From the IMG/VR virus record IMGVR_UViG_3300023108_001641, positions 1 through 47,775 of that record: a stretch of DNA of 47,775 nt; one strand, 5' to 3'. Under the pieces are notes generated by a model that was not told the DNA's origin, made no database searches, and saw nothing but the letters and a program-made list of their open reading frames with translations. The number at the start of each line of letters is the position of its first letter. Positions within the stretch are counted from its first letter, which is position 1. The translations under genes were made by a program, and so were the position numbers. Source of the stretch: a virus. Below are positions 1 through 5,917 of the stretch, piece after piece.

Positions 1-306
1 GGTTGTAGCAACACCCATTGCAAGTTCAATAGCATCACGAGCGGCGTGTCCTGTTAGTTCTCGATTTTGTAATTTTTCTGCAAGTTCTTTAAACACAGAC
101 CACGCAAGTCCTTGTCCAGTTAGCACGTCTGATCGTTCTGGTACTTGCTTCACACCAAATGTTACAAGAGGATCAAGAGCCATTGTAAGACCTTCAAAGA
201 ACTCTGGAAGTCCTTCGTCCATTGCTTCTAACAATAGTGCTTCTTTTGCAAGTCTAGAATTATCAGCTTCAAGTTTTTCAATAATTGTTTGTGGTTGTGT
301 TCTCAT
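1..306 (-). CDS. ATP-dependent DNA ligase, N-terminal part (runs off window)
   Basis: The gene starts at an ATG at 306 and is still open at base 1, so only about 102 N-terminal residues are visible. They contain a stretch reading LDPLVTFGVKQVPER near residue 45 and LTGHAARDAIELAMG near residue 85, which resemble the N-terminal helical domain of phage ATP-dependent DNA ligases. The nucleotidyltransferase lysine motif would lie outside the window, so the call rests on N-terminal similarity alone. A GAGGGA ribosome binding site lies just upstream of the ATG. The glycosylase gene upstream ends at 308, one base before this start, so the two DNA-repair genes are probably co-transcribed. It would seal nicks during phage replication and repair. 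Confidence 0.6.
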   Translation of the reverse strand, partial: MRTQPQTIIEKLEADNSRLAKEALLLEAMDEGLPEFFEGLTMALDPLVTFGVKQVPERSDVLTGQGLAWSVFKELAEKLQNRELTGHAARDAIELAMGVATT

Positions 307-307
307 T

Positions 308-700
308 TTATCCCTCAAATTCCTCATTTATATATCGTTGTAATTCATGGTCTCCTACATTTTCAGGCAGTTCTTTTTTATAAAATAAACGATAACTGTC
401 TGAACCGTACTTGCCAATACCGTATAACTCTGTTGCATCTTCTCCATCCCAGTCATCAAATTGCTCACTCATACGATATAGTCTTTGTGCTCTTACTCTA
501 CGCATACCTAGAGGAGCAATTACTTCTTCTATTTCATTTTTTGTAGCATGTAAAAATGCTTTGTGTGTAGGCCATTTAGAAAAAAATGTGGGCAACACAG
601 CCTTAACTTGTTTTCTGCCTGTGCAGTTTAAACAAATTACGCCTACCATGTGTTGCCACACATTGTCTACTTGTTGTTGAACCATTAAGTCATCACGCAT
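308..700 (-). CDS. HhH-GPD DNA glycosylase, MBD4-like (mismatch thymine/uracil)
   Basis: This 130-residue protein matches the catalytic domain of MBD4-type glycosylases: a CLNCTG segment near the N-terminus, LGMRRVRAQRLYRMS, the helix-hairpin-helix ELYGIGKYGSDSYRLF and a terminal GDHELQRY, whose Asp aligns with the catalytic Asp of the family. Such enzymes remove thymine or uracil from G mismatches. The protein is essentially only the catalytic domain. A TTG codon at 715 would also open the frame, but ATG at 700 has GAGGAT nine bases upstream, so I use 700. It overlaps the 3' end of the phosphoesterase gene by eight bases and is followed directly by the ligase, which suggests a base-excision repair pair. 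The exact substrate is not readable from sequence. Confidence 0.75.
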   Translation of the reverse strand: MRDDLMVQQQVDNVWQHMVGVICLNCTGRKQVKAVLPTFFSKWPTHKAFLHATKNEIEEVIAPLGMRRVRAQRLYRMSEQFDDWDGEDATELYGIGKYGSDSYRLFYKKELPENVGDHELQRYINEEFEG

Positions 701-1214
701 TTGGCAAATCCTCAATGTTCAAAGGAGTAAAATTAATCTGTTCTACGCTTACACATTTGTAAGGACCTTCTGGTGAAGGATTACTGTGGATGTGTCCATG
801 AACATTCAACATGCCTAAACCCCATCTATGAGTTTCAGCTAGTGTAGTTGGATGCAAAGGTGCGTGACTAAGGATTACTCCATGATCCTTTAGCTCTTTC
901 CAAAGTTCTATAGTTTTGAAGTAGGGAGCTAAAAACTTTACATTATCGTGGTTACCTAATATCAAATGTTTTTTACCAGGTAACTTGGCAAAGTTTGCTT
1001 CTAACCATTCTACTTTGTTATGACCAAACAACACATCACCTAAGTGGTAAACAGTATCGTTAGGACCAACTGTATCGTTCCAGTTGTCCATCATGCATTG
1101 GTTCATATGATCTACACTGTCAAAAGTTCTAGGAGGCTTACCTGCATAATCTTTGAATGTAAGGATAGCTTCATGGTTGAAGTGTGTATCTGATATCAAA
1201 AATATGTTGCTCAT
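693..1214 (-). CDS. Calcineurin-like metallophosphoesterase
   Basis: The 173-residue protein has the metal-binding signature set of metallophosphoesterases: SDTHFNHE near the N-terminus, HLGDVLFG, LILGNHDN and, toward the end, LSHAPLHP and NVHGHIHS. These are the Asp, His and Asn ligands of a dinuclear metal site, all intact, so it should be an active phosphodiesterase or phosphatase of the small YfcE-like kind seen in many T4-like phages. The ATG at 1214 has an AGAGG ribosome binding site; an upstream alternative codon at 1253 is disfavoured because it would lie on the -10 element. A sigma70-type promoter at 1244-1272 drives it. The natural substrate is unknown. Confidence 0.85.
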   Translation of the reverse strand: MSNIFLISDTHFNHEAILTFKDYAGKPPRTFDSVDHMNQCMMDNWNDTVGPNDTVYHLGDVLFGHNKVEWLEANFAKLPGKKHLILGNHDNVKFLAPYFKTIELWKELKDHGVILSHAPLHPTTLAETHRWGLGMLNVHGHIHSNPSPEGPYKCVSVEQINFTPLNIEDLPNA

Positions 1215-1243
1215 AGTAGCCTCTGTTTGCCTATTATAGATAT

Positions 1244-1272
1244 AATATAGCATATTAAATTTTGCTTGTCAA
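1244..1272 (-). promoter_or_regulatory. Early (sigma70-type) promoter
   Basis: On the minus strand TTGACA is followed after exactly 17 bases by TATATT. CCAAAAGT lies just upstream (1275-1282), a feature shared with other promoters in this window. It drives the phosphoesterase, glycosylase and ligase genes. Confidence 0.8.
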
Positions 1273-1288
1273 TCACTTTTGGAAAAAT

Positions 1289-1389
1289 TGGCTCTGGGGG
1301 AAGGACTCGAACCTTCACGCTAAATATATTGCAGTACATTCAGCACATGAGAAACAATCATGCGTGTCTACCATTTCCACCACCCCAGA
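1289..1389 (-). tRNA. tRNA with GTT (Asn) anticodon and a class II long variable arm
   Basis: A complete cloverleaf can be drawn: seven-base-pair acceptor stem (TCTGGGG with CCCCAGA), G73 and encoded CCA, a T arm with loop TTCGAGT, and an anticodon stem CATGA/TCATG with loop TTGTTTC, giving anticodon GTT at 1353-1355. U1-A72 and G73 fit tRNA-Asn. However, the D arm is the same as in the tRNA-Leu at 4206-4289, and the variable arm has a seven-pair stem with a 12-base loop, as in Leu or Ser tRNAs. Position 37 is T rather than a purine, which is unusual. It lies seven bases after the AsnRS-like gene and may be co-transcribed with it. Function as a decoding tRNA is uncertain. Confidence 0.7.
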
Positions 1390-1395
1390 TTAAAA

Positions 1396-2217
1396 TTACT
1401 TTTTATCTAATGCGGCAATCATTCTAGTCATTCCAATTCCTCCACCTACTCTTGGGAAGAAGTCGAATTCCAAGAACTTTTCTAGTTCTGCTTCTACACG
1501 TTCTTTTGAAAACAATTTGTAAAGTAGTTCACTGTATTCGCCGTTTGTAATAGTATGAAATGTATCTCTCATCATTTCCACATCACAACTACGTTCTGCT
1601 GATCCTATAGTTTCCATACCACCTAAGATAACATCAATTTTTTTAGAATGTACTCCATCTTCGTATCTGCTCATATTCCAGAACGGTGATGTCATTTCAG
1701 GAAAGTCTGTGATCATTGTTGAACCAAACTCATCATACATTTTAGTTTCTTCTTCAGCAGTCATTTCATAATCTTCTGCAAGTCCGTAATGCTTCTGCCA
1801 TTCTTTGTATGTCTTTTCTGTAGGCTTAGGAAATCCTAAGTATTCACAGAGTTCATATTCCATCTTTTTAAGATCGTTTATGTCACCTGGCATTTCAAAT
1901 TCAAACATTGGAAATATTATATCATGTCTGCCTGGAATTGCATTAGGCTCTTGTCTGTAGGAAGTGGAGACACAAAAAAACCCCTTACTAGAGGGGCTAC
2001 TTAATAATTCGTGTTCTAACCACATTTGGCCTGTTTGCGGCAACGGCCACACCTGGCCTGCGTAATTATAAGTTGCTACATTGAATGGATCTTCACATGC
2101 GGCAAGTATGCTTAGTCTGTTTTGAGTGTGTACTTCTTCAAAACCTTTATCCAAAAAAAATGACCTTAAAAGGCCAACTGTTTTTGTAAATTTACTTGGG
2201 GATATTAATTGCGTCAT
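1396..2217 (-). CDS. AsnRS/AspRS-like class II synthetase core without anticodon-binding domain (possible asparagine synthetase or tRNA ligase)
   Basis: The 273-residue protein is a class IIb aminoacyl-tRNA synthetase catalytic core. Motif 2 is seen in STSYRQEPNAIPGRHD followed by FPMFEFEM, and motif 3 in VGGGIGMTRMIAAL at the C-terminus; the class-defining arginines are present. The N-terminal OB-fold that reads the anticodon in AsnRS and AspRS is absent, since the protein begins straight in the catalytic region. Known AsnRS paralogues of this shape include archaeal asparagine synthetases that make Asn from Asp, so aminoacylation cannot be assumed. The gene lies between two tRNAs with odd variable arms, one with an Asn anticodon. 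It carries a terminator-like hairpin inside its reading frame (1974-1996). The ATG at 2217 has only a weak purine-rich leader. Confidence 0.8.
   Translation of the reverse strand: MTQLISPSKFTKTVGLLRSFFLDKGFEEVHTQNRLSILAACEDPFNVATYNYAGQVWPLPQTGQMWLEHELLSSPSSKGFFCVSTSYRQEPNAIPGRHDIIFPMFEFEMPGDINDLKKMEYELCEYLGFPKPTEKTYKEWQKHYGLAEDYEMTAEEETKMYDEFGSTMITDFPEMTSPFWNMSRYEDGVHSKKIDVILGGMETIGSAERSCDVEMMRDTFHTITNGEYSELLYKLFSKERVEAELEKFLEFDFFPRVGGGIGMTRMIAALDKK
1974..1996 (-). terminator. Terminator-like hairpin inside the AsnRS-like gene
   Basis: On the minus strand CCCCT, a short loop and AGGGG are followed by seven Ts, the form of an intrinsic terminator, but it lies about 75 codons into the AsnRS-like frame. 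It could shorten a share of transcripts. Confidence 0.5.
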
Positions 2218-2240
2218 TTCTTTTTCCTTTTCCGTTAGTC

Positions 2241-2270
2241 AAAAAAAATTTGCTCAAAAAAAAATTGAGC
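2241..2270 (-). terminator. Hairpin with T run before the AsnRS-like gene
   Basis: On the minus strand GCTCAA and TTGAGC form a six-pair stem around a run of Ts, followed by AAATTTTTTTT. It lies between the tRNA genes (and the late promoter at 2288-2295) and the AsnRS-like start, so it may end tRNA transcripts or act as an attenuator. Confidence 0.5.
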
Positions 2271-2287
2271 TGTTTCTTTCGTCGAGT

Positions 2288-2295
2288 TATTTATC
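2288..2295 (-). promoter_or_regulatory. T4-type late promoter (GATAAATA)
   Basis: GATAAATA on the minus strand, one base from the T4 late consensus TATAAATA, lies between the last tRNA of the cluster and the AsnRS-like gene. A transcript would pass through the hairpin at 2241-2270 first. Confidence 0.45.
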
Positions 2296-2305
2296 ATTTG
2301 TGGAA

Positions 2306-2399
2306 TGGTAGTCCCGGGGGGATTCGAACCCCCATCGCTCTCTAATCTGGAGACTGTGCCGAGTATAAGCCGGGTGTTTTACCGTTAAACTACGGGACT
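2306..2399 (-). tRNA. tRNA with TAT (Ile) anticodon and extended variable arm
   Basis: Acceptor AGTCCCG pairs with CGGGACT, with A73 and encoded CCA; the T arm is GGGGG with loop TTCGAAT. The anticodon loop reads CTTATAC on a CCGG/TCGG stem, giving TAT at 2365-2367, which would read the AUA isoleucine codon. The D arm is of the ordinary class I type, yet between the anticodon stem and T arm there are about 24 bases containing TCTC/GAGA with a seven-base loop, a variable arm not expected for tRNA-Ile. The identity is therefore provisional. It is the last tRNA of the five-gene cluster, just upstream of the AsnRS-like gene. Confidence 0.6.
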
Positions 2400-2402
2400 A
2401 TA

Positions 2403-2478
2403 TGGTGCGCCTGGAGAGATTCGAACTCCCAATCAACCCGTTATGAGCGGGGGGCTTTAACCGTTAAGCTACAAGCGC
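2403..2478 (-). tRNA. tRNA-Met (CAT), elongator type, or Ile2
   Basis: A full cloverleaf with acceptor GCGCTTG/CAGGCGC, A73, encoded CCA and anticodon loop CTCATAA (anticodon CAT at 2443-2445). Position 1-72 is paired, so it is not an initiator. Whether C34 is modified to lysidine, making it an AUA-reading Ile tRNA, cannot be told by eye. Confidence 0.85.
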
Positions 2479-2484
2479 ATATTT

Positions 2485-2560
2485 TGGAGTGGGTGAGGAG
2501 ACTCGAACTCCCATAACACGGATTTGCAATCCGGTCCGTAACCATTCCGGACACACCCAC
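2485..2560 (-). tRNA. tRNA-Cys (GCA)
   Basis: Acceptor GTGGGTG/CACCCAC, T73 (the cysteine identity base), encoded CCA, and anticodon loop TTGCAAA with GCA at 2525-2527. The T loop is TTCGAGT. Confidence 0.9.
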
Positions 2561-2563
2561 AGT

Positions 2564-2640
2564 TGGTCTTGGTGGCAGGATTCGAACCTGCGATCTTCTG
2601 GTCCCAAACCAGACGCCTTACCAGACTAGGCCACACCAAG
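2564..2640 (-). tRNA. tRNA-Pro (TGG)
   Basis: Acceptor CTTGGTG/CACCAAG with the C1-G72 pair typical of tRNA-Pro, A73, encoded CCA, anticodon stem TCTGG/CCAGA with loop TTTGGGA, anticodon TGG at 2604-2606. It is three bases from both neighbouring tRNAs. Confidence 0.92.
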
Positions 2641-2642
2641 AT

Positions 2643-2717
2643 TGGCACCGGTGGAAGGAATCGAACCCTCTCTTTCAGTTTTGGAGACTGCTGTGCAACC
2701 ATTGACACCTCACCGAT
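2643..2717 (-). tRNA. tRNA-Trp (CCA)
   Basis: Acceptor ATCGGTG/CACCGGT, G73, encoded CCA, anticodon loop CTCCAAA with CCA at 2682-2684, T loop TTCGATT. It is the first tRNA of the five-gene cluster and begins one base after the T run of the upstream terminator. Confidence 0.9.
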
Positions 2718-2752
2718 AAAAAAAGCCCCTAAACAATTTCTTGCTAGGGGCT
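2718..2752 (-). terminator. Intrinsic terminator just upstream of the tRNA cluster
   Basis: On the minus strand AGCCCCT and AGGGGCT form a seven-pair stem followed by seven Ts, ending one base before tRNA-Trp. Since the nearest promoter (2880-2908) lies upstream, this is either an attenuator for the tRNA operon or a true stop. Confidence 0.75.
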
Positions 2753-2879
2753 TGCTTAAATAAACTTTTTTCTAAAGTCGCATTAAGGCATACCCCAAGG
2801 GCATGGGCACCAGCATATTAATATTATCTGTTGTATTGCACTTAACACGTTTAAAATCCTTTTTCGTTATTGTCTATAT
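2753..2879 (-). promoter_or_regulatory. Leader region between promoter and terminator, with possible leader peptides
   Basis: This gap of about 125 bases holds no ordinary gene. Transcribed from the promoter at 2880-2908 it includes AAGGA followed by a GTG at 2848 opening a 21-codon frame (to 2783), and in another frame an ATG at 2816 opening 14 codons (to 2772). The segment 2783-2816 is clearly more GC-rich than its surroundings, which suggests selection. The region ends in the terminator at 2718-2752. I read it as a candidate leader for the tRNA operon; a small RNA is the alternative. Confidence 0.4.
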
Positions 2880-2908
2880 AATATAACACAACTATTTAGT
2901 AAGGTCAA
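2880..2908 (-). promoter_or_regulatory. Early (sigma70-type) promoter overlapping a stop codon
   Basis: TTGACC, 17 bases, TATATT on the minus strand, preceded by CCAAAAGT. The TGA stop of the lipase-like gene lies inside the -35 element. It points toward the tRNA cluster. Confidence 0.8.
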
Positions 2909-3486
2909 CCACTTTTGGAAAAAAATTCTTGTATATAAATTACAGAACGTTTGCTTAAAACTATTTCGTAGTGATTGCGATCAATCCATTTGTAATCTAC
3001 ATCCTCTCTACAAGTCATACTATCTAGCGTAACAATACCATCGTTTGCACCAACTAACCAAGGTACATCTCCTTTAGTAGATACGATAGCTAACCAAGGA
3101 ACTGTTATTTCTATTTCTTTACTACCTTGTACAAATTTACTATGCGTATGTATATCTCTAAATAGTTGATATCCAGGATTTAAATATCTGCCCCAAGTGG
3201 CAATTTCACTGCCATTAAAAGGAGTTGATAAACTAACTACATTTGATATAACTTTAGGAAATTCTTTCTGTAAATATATTGCATATAAACCACCTAGACT
3301 GTGTGCAACAATACTAAAAGGTCCATCTGTATTTTCTAAAACTTCTATCATAGATTTGATATTAGTTTGTGCATCTTCATCTTTGTCGTAATTAAGAAAT
3401 ATTTTTTCTGTAGGTTTAAGCTCTGAATCAATAAAGGCGAAACTTCGTTCGCTTGCTGTAGCGCCATGTATATAAATAATTTTCAT
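2905..3486 (-). CDS. Alpha/beta-hydrolase (lipase/esterase-like)
   Basis: The 193-residue protein begins with a strand leading to IYIHGATAS, the oxyanion-hole HG motif of lipases, and has the nucleophile elbow VAHSLGG near residue 75. Later AND and NRHY-type segments could supply the acid (in GANDGIV) and the catalytic His (DRNHYEI), so the triad looks complete. The start at 3486 is chosen because its ATG overlaps the TGA of the preceding zinc-ribbon gene (ATGA), a translational-coupling arrangement; an earlier TTG at 3531 has no support. Substrate unknown; it could act on membrane lipids or esters in the host. No signal peptide is visible. Confidence 0.75.
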   Translation of the reverse strand: MKIIYIHGATASERSFAFIDSELKPTEKIFLNYDKDEDAQTNIKSMIEVLENTDGPFSIVAHSLGGLYAIYLQKEFPKVISNVVSLSTPFNGSEIATWGRYLNPGYQLFRDIHTHSKFVQGSKEIEITVPWLAIVSTKGDVPWLVGANDGIVTLDSMTCREDVDYKWIDRNHYEIVLSKRSVIYIQEFFSKSG

Positions 3487-3644
3487 TGGTCTGATATGCT
3501 CGCCCGTGCCTTTGTCCCGCAATGCGGGCAATGAAAAGTTGTTCTATCTATACAGTATTTGTCTTCCATAGTAGCGTAGGTAAACCAACCATTGCAGTTG
3601 GTGCAAGTCAGATGCCAAATTATTTCCTTGACTGCTTTAAACAT
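3483..3644 (-). CDS. Small zinc-ribbon protein, 53 aa
   Basis: The frame begins at ATG 3644 and contains LTCTNCNGW near residue 13 and HCPHCGTKA near residue 40, two CxxC knuckles that would bind one zinc. The spacing resembles small zinc-ribbon proteins common in T4-like marine phages. Its stop overlaps the start of the lipase-like gene by four bases, so the two are likely translated together. A GATAAATA late motif sits at 3653-3660, so close to the ATG that a transcript from it would have almost no leader. Role unknown, possibly nucleic-acid or protein binding. Confidence 0.7.
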   Translation of the reverse strand: MFKAVKEIIWHLTCTNCNGWFTYATMEDKYCIDRTTFHCPHCGTKARASISDQ

Positions 3645-3652
3645 CTTAAAGA

Positions 3653-3660
3653 TATTTATC
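3653..3660 (-). promoter_or_regulatory. T4-type late promoter motif (GATAAATA)
   Basis: GATAAATA on the minus strand, eight bases upstream of the zinc-ribbon ATG. The short distance implies a near-leaderless transcript if it is used. Confidence 0.4.
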
Positions 3661-4136
3661 TATTCGTGTTCACCGCCGGGGTCGTTTGGATCTAAAGGAA
3701 CCTTATGAGCATTGCCATCTTTGTCTCTATAGATAGTATATGTTCTGCCTCTACCGTAAGATGTATAACCACTAGCAAAATTAAATACAGTAGGTTTACG
3801 TTTTGCAGTTTCAAATGTACCAACTGTAACTGCTATGGCTCCTAAAAGAACTACGTGGGCAATAGCACTAATACCAAAGACGGTCCAACTACCTACAATA
3901 ATAGCAAAAGCTATACACCACATCCATGCAAGAACTTGCATTATAAGATGTTGCGTTTGTAAGTCTGGAATGTTTCGCAAAGGGTTATGTTTTACATTCA
4001 TAACGCCATTCCAACTATTATAAACAAATTCTTTCATACTTTTAATTTCCTCAAAAGTTACACGCTTTGGATAATGTGCGTCTGCACTATCTCTAAAATC
4101 TATTGCATCATATAAATTATGAAACTTTTCTGACAC
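3660..4136 (-). CDS. Membrane protein of unknown function, 158 aa
   Basis: No family recognised. The N-terminal half is soluble; two hydrophobic segments near residues 80-125 (around WMWCIAFAIIVGSW and HVVLLGAIAVTVG) indicate two membrane helices; the tail is polar with a GRGRTYTIYRDKDG stretch. The start is a GTG at 4136 with AAGGAT seven bases upstream. The frame is open further upstream, but that part overlaps the promoter at 4171-4199 and the tRNA-Leu gene, so it cannot be coding. Confidence 0.65.
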   Translation of the reverse strand: MSEKFHNLYDAIDFRDSADAHYPKRVTFEEIKSMKEFVYNSWNGVMNVKHNPLRNIPDLQTQHLIMQVLAWMWCIAFAIIVGSWTVFGISAIAHVVLLGAIAVTVGTFETAKRKPTVFNFASGYTSYGRGRTYTIYRDKDGNAHKVPLDPNDPGGEHE

Positions 4137-4170
4137 AACTAAATCCTTAAAATACGCTGTTACTTTATAC

Positions 4171-4199
4171 ACTATACTACCTTTTCCTTTTATTGTCAA
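4171..4199 (-). promoter_or_regulatory. Early (sigma70-type) promoter
   Basis: TTGACA, 17 bases, TATAGT on the minus strand. The CCAAAA element upstream overlaps the encoded CCA end of tRNA-Leu. It drives the 158-residue membrane protein gene and places the transcript start about 28 bases before its GTG. Confidence 0.8.
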
Positions 4200-4205
4200 C
4201 AATTT

Positions 4206-4289
4206 TGGTGCCCATGGAGGGACTCGAACCCCCACGCCGTAAGCACAGGTACCTAAAACCTGCGTGTCTACCAATTCCACCACATGGGC
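4206..4289 (-). tRNA. tRNA-Leu (TAG)
   Basis: Acceptor GCCCATG/CATGGGC, A73, encoded CCA, anticodon stem CAGGT/ACCTG with loop TTTAGGT, anticodon TAG at 4253-4255, and a normal class II variable arm. It starts one base inside the stop of the 62-residue protein gene. Confidence 0.93.
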
Positions 4290-4477
4290 TATGTAGAAGT
4301 TGAACCAACTGGTTTACATTGATACTGTACTGTATCCCAATCTCCATCAGCTGGTAGTTCGGTATAAATTTTTAACATTTTGTTACATTCATCTTTTGTA
4401 TCAAACCATTGTATATCTTGTTCAAGACAAGTTGATCCTAAACAAACAGTAAGTAAAATGTGCCAAATGATTTCCAT
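4289..4477 (-). CDS. Small exported Cys-containing protein, 62 aa
   Basis: The N-terminus is hydrophobic (IIWHILLTVCLGS), consistent with a signal peptide or anchor, and the rest holds four cysteines in all, with a central DTKDECNKMLK segment. It resembles small periplasmic proteins encoded by marine T4-like phages, including the 56-residue protein at 32833-33003, which shares the plan of a short leader, ETC/DEC motif and terminal cysteine. Function unknown. Its stop overlaps tRNA-Leu by one base. Confidence 0.6.
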   Translation of the reverse strand: MEIIWHILLTVCLGSTCLEQDIQWFDTKDECNKMLKIYTELPADGDWDTVQYQCKPVGSTST

Positions 4478-4490
4478 GTCACTTCCTTAA

Positions 4491-4566
4491 TGGTGCCGGC
4501 ACACGGACTCGAACCGCGGACCTACTGATTACAAATCAGTTGCTCTACCAACTGAGCTATGCCGGC
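4491..4566 (-). tRNA. tRNA-Thr (TGT)
   Basis: Acceptor GCCGGCA/TGCCGGC, A73, encoded CCA, standard D arm, anticodon stem ACTGA/TCAGT with loop TTTGTAA, anticodon TGT at 4531-4533. Confidence 0.94.
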
Positions 4567-4572
4567 GTCAGG

Positions 4573-4580
4573 TATTTATT
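4573..4580 (-). promoter_or_regulatory. T4-type late promoter for tRNA-Thr (AATAAATA)
   Basis: AATAAATA on the minus strand, six bases before the 5' end of tRNA-Thr, so transcription would begin almost at the mature tRNA end. It overlaps the stop of the glycine-zipper gene. Confidence 0.45.
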
Positions 4581-5022
4581 TGTTAAAACGGATCCTGTGA
4601 TTTTTCCCACCATACCAGAAAGTCATAATGCTATGACTATAAACTTCTTTTTTAACTTCCTCGTATCTAGTTTCAAAACTACATTGTCTTTTAGTTTCGT
4701 ATGTAGTAGGACCTTTTTTATTGCCGCCGATTATAGCGCCAGTTAAGGCACCAACTCCTGTTGCGGCTTCTTTACCACTGCCTTTACCTACTTGATTTCC
4801 AAGTAATCCTCCAATAATACCGCCAATAATGGCTCCTTCTTTATCGAAGTTACCTTGACCTTGTCTAGGTACCTGTACGTCTTTACAAATTTCTACAGAA
4901 TAAGGAGTTTGTTGAATTACTGTTTTATAATGATCAGTAACTGTGCCTTGCACACTATCTGCTAATGCAGGTGAACAACCAACCGCTAAGACTGTAAACA
5001 TTGTCATAATAGATTTCTTCAT
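4576..5022 (-). CDS. Glycine-zipper outer-membrane protein (SlyB/17-kDa antigen type)
   Basis: A signal peptide ends near ALA at residue 21. Residues 64-100 form a glycine zipper (GAIIGGIIGGLLGNQVGKG, then GVGALTGAIIGG), a hairpin of two membrane-associated helices known from SlyB and 17-kDa surface antigens. Flanking regions hold Cys in CKDVQVP and RQCSF. There is a cysteine at residue 16 (AVGC), so processing as a lipoprotein is possible. It would sit in the host envelope and may alter outer-membrane stability. It overlaps the next gene upstream by four bases. Confidence 0.75.
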   Translation of the reverse strand: MKKSIMTMFTVLAVGCSPALADSVQGTVTDHYKTVIQQTPYSVEICKDVQVPRQGQGNFDKEGAIIGGIIGGLLGNQVGKGSGKEAATGVGALTGAIIGGNKKGPTTYETKRQCSFETRYEEVKKEVYSHSIMTFWYGGKNHRIRFNK

Positions 5023-5330
5023 TTTGTGCTCCTAACAATACTGACAGTGCCGCCACCTTCTACCTTTGTGACTCTGTCATATTTAAAACTACGCCAACCT
5101 TTGGCGTTTAGATCCCAAGCTGTAATAGTACCTTTCTTAGGCGCTTTTTCGTTCTTGGGTCTGCTCTCTTCCGGAATATTCTCAATGTTTTTTGTACATG
5201 TCATAACACGTTCATCTCCATCGAGCTTGTTAAATGTTACAATTAAAACTCCTGTGCTAAGAATTTCAAGTAACTTTTCTTCCGTAGGAATATTTTTAAG
5301 ATCTGCTACGCTGTCTTTTACAATGTTCAT
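5019..5330 (-). CDS. Small SH3-like phage protein (DUF2693-like), 103 aa
   Basis: The pattern [12 protein letters not shown] in the first half and [16 protein letters not shown] near residue 80 matches a small beta-barrel family widespread in T4-like phages (I associate it with DUF2693). No catalytic residues are evident and its role is unknown. It overlaps the clpP stop codon by four bases and the glycine-zipper start by four bases, so it is part of the same operon. Confidence 0.6.
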   Translation of the reverse strand: MNIVKDSVADLKNIPTEEKLLEILSTGVLIVTFNKLDGDERVMTCTKNIENIPEESRPKNEKAPKKGTITAWDLNAKGWRSFKYDRVTKVEGGGTVSIVRSTK

Positions 5331-5917
5331 TTTGCTTTCTCAACAATGCTGTCTGCTAGTCCATAATCGATTGCTTCTTGTGCTGACATGAATGTATCTC
5401 TGTCCATGTCCCTTTCAAAGTCTTCGAATGTTTTACCTGCTGTATTGTGTTTTACATAAAGCTCTGTCAGTTGCTTTTTCCAATACATAATTTCTCTGTA
5501 ACTAATTTCAATATCACTTGCCATACCTCTAGCACCGCCACTTGGTTGATGAATCATGTGTCGTGCATTAGGAAGTAAAAACCGTTTGCCTGGTTCACCT
5601 GCTTGTGCTAAGAAACTACCCATTGAACATGCTTGTCCTAAAACATATGTATGAACAGGTGCTTTGATAAATTGCATAGTATCATAAATGCTCATGCCAG
5701 CAGTAATTACACCGCCTGGAGAATTAATAAAAAACTTAATTGACTTTTCAGGATTTTGTGATTCTAAAAACAATAATTGTGCAACAATTAAGTTTGCACT
5801 ATTATCTTCAACAACACCGTTAAGCATAACGATGCGATCCTTCATCAAGCGTGAATAGATATCATAAGAACGTTCTCCGCGTGATTCTTGTTCTACTACC
5901 ATTGGTATAAGTGGCAT
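5327..5917 (-). CDS. clpP: ClpP protease subunit
   Basis: The 196 residues cover the full ClpP fold. The catalytic Ser98 lies in QACSMGSF, His123 in [10 protein letters not shown], and the Asp in the ERDMDRD segment near residue 172; the oxyanion region FFINSPGG is intact. It should assemble with a host ClpX or ClpA, since no unfoldase is seen here. The short N-terminus ([10 protein letters not shown]) matches processed bacterial ClpP. With ClpS (20768-21079) and tmRNA (35640-35930) also phage-borne, it may redirect host proteolysis. TAATG overlap with the small gene upstream indicates coupled translation. Confidence 0.95.
   Translation of the reverse strand: MPLIPMVVEQESRGERSYDIYSRLMKDRIVMLNGVVEDNSANLIVAQLLFLESQNPEKSIKFFINSPGGVITAGMSIYDTMQFIKAPVHTYVLGQACSMGSFLAQAGEPGKRFLLPNARHMIHQPSGGARGMASDIEISYREIMYWKKQLTELYVKHNTAGKTFEDFERDMDRDTFMSAQEAIDYGLADSIVEKAK

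Noticed and set aside
2469-2708. Open frame of about 79 codons across the tRNA cluster
   Set aside because: It only runs through three well-folded tRNA genes (Trp, Pro, Cys) and has no ribosome binding site.
2563-2763. Plus-strand open frame over tRNA-Pro, tRNA-Trp and the terminator
   Set aside because: Antisense to tRNA genes; it has no independent support.
4137-4283. N-terminal extension of the 158-residue membrane protein
   Set aside because: The extra codons overlap tRNA-Leu and the promoter at 4171-4199; a GTG with AAGGAT at 4136 is a better start.
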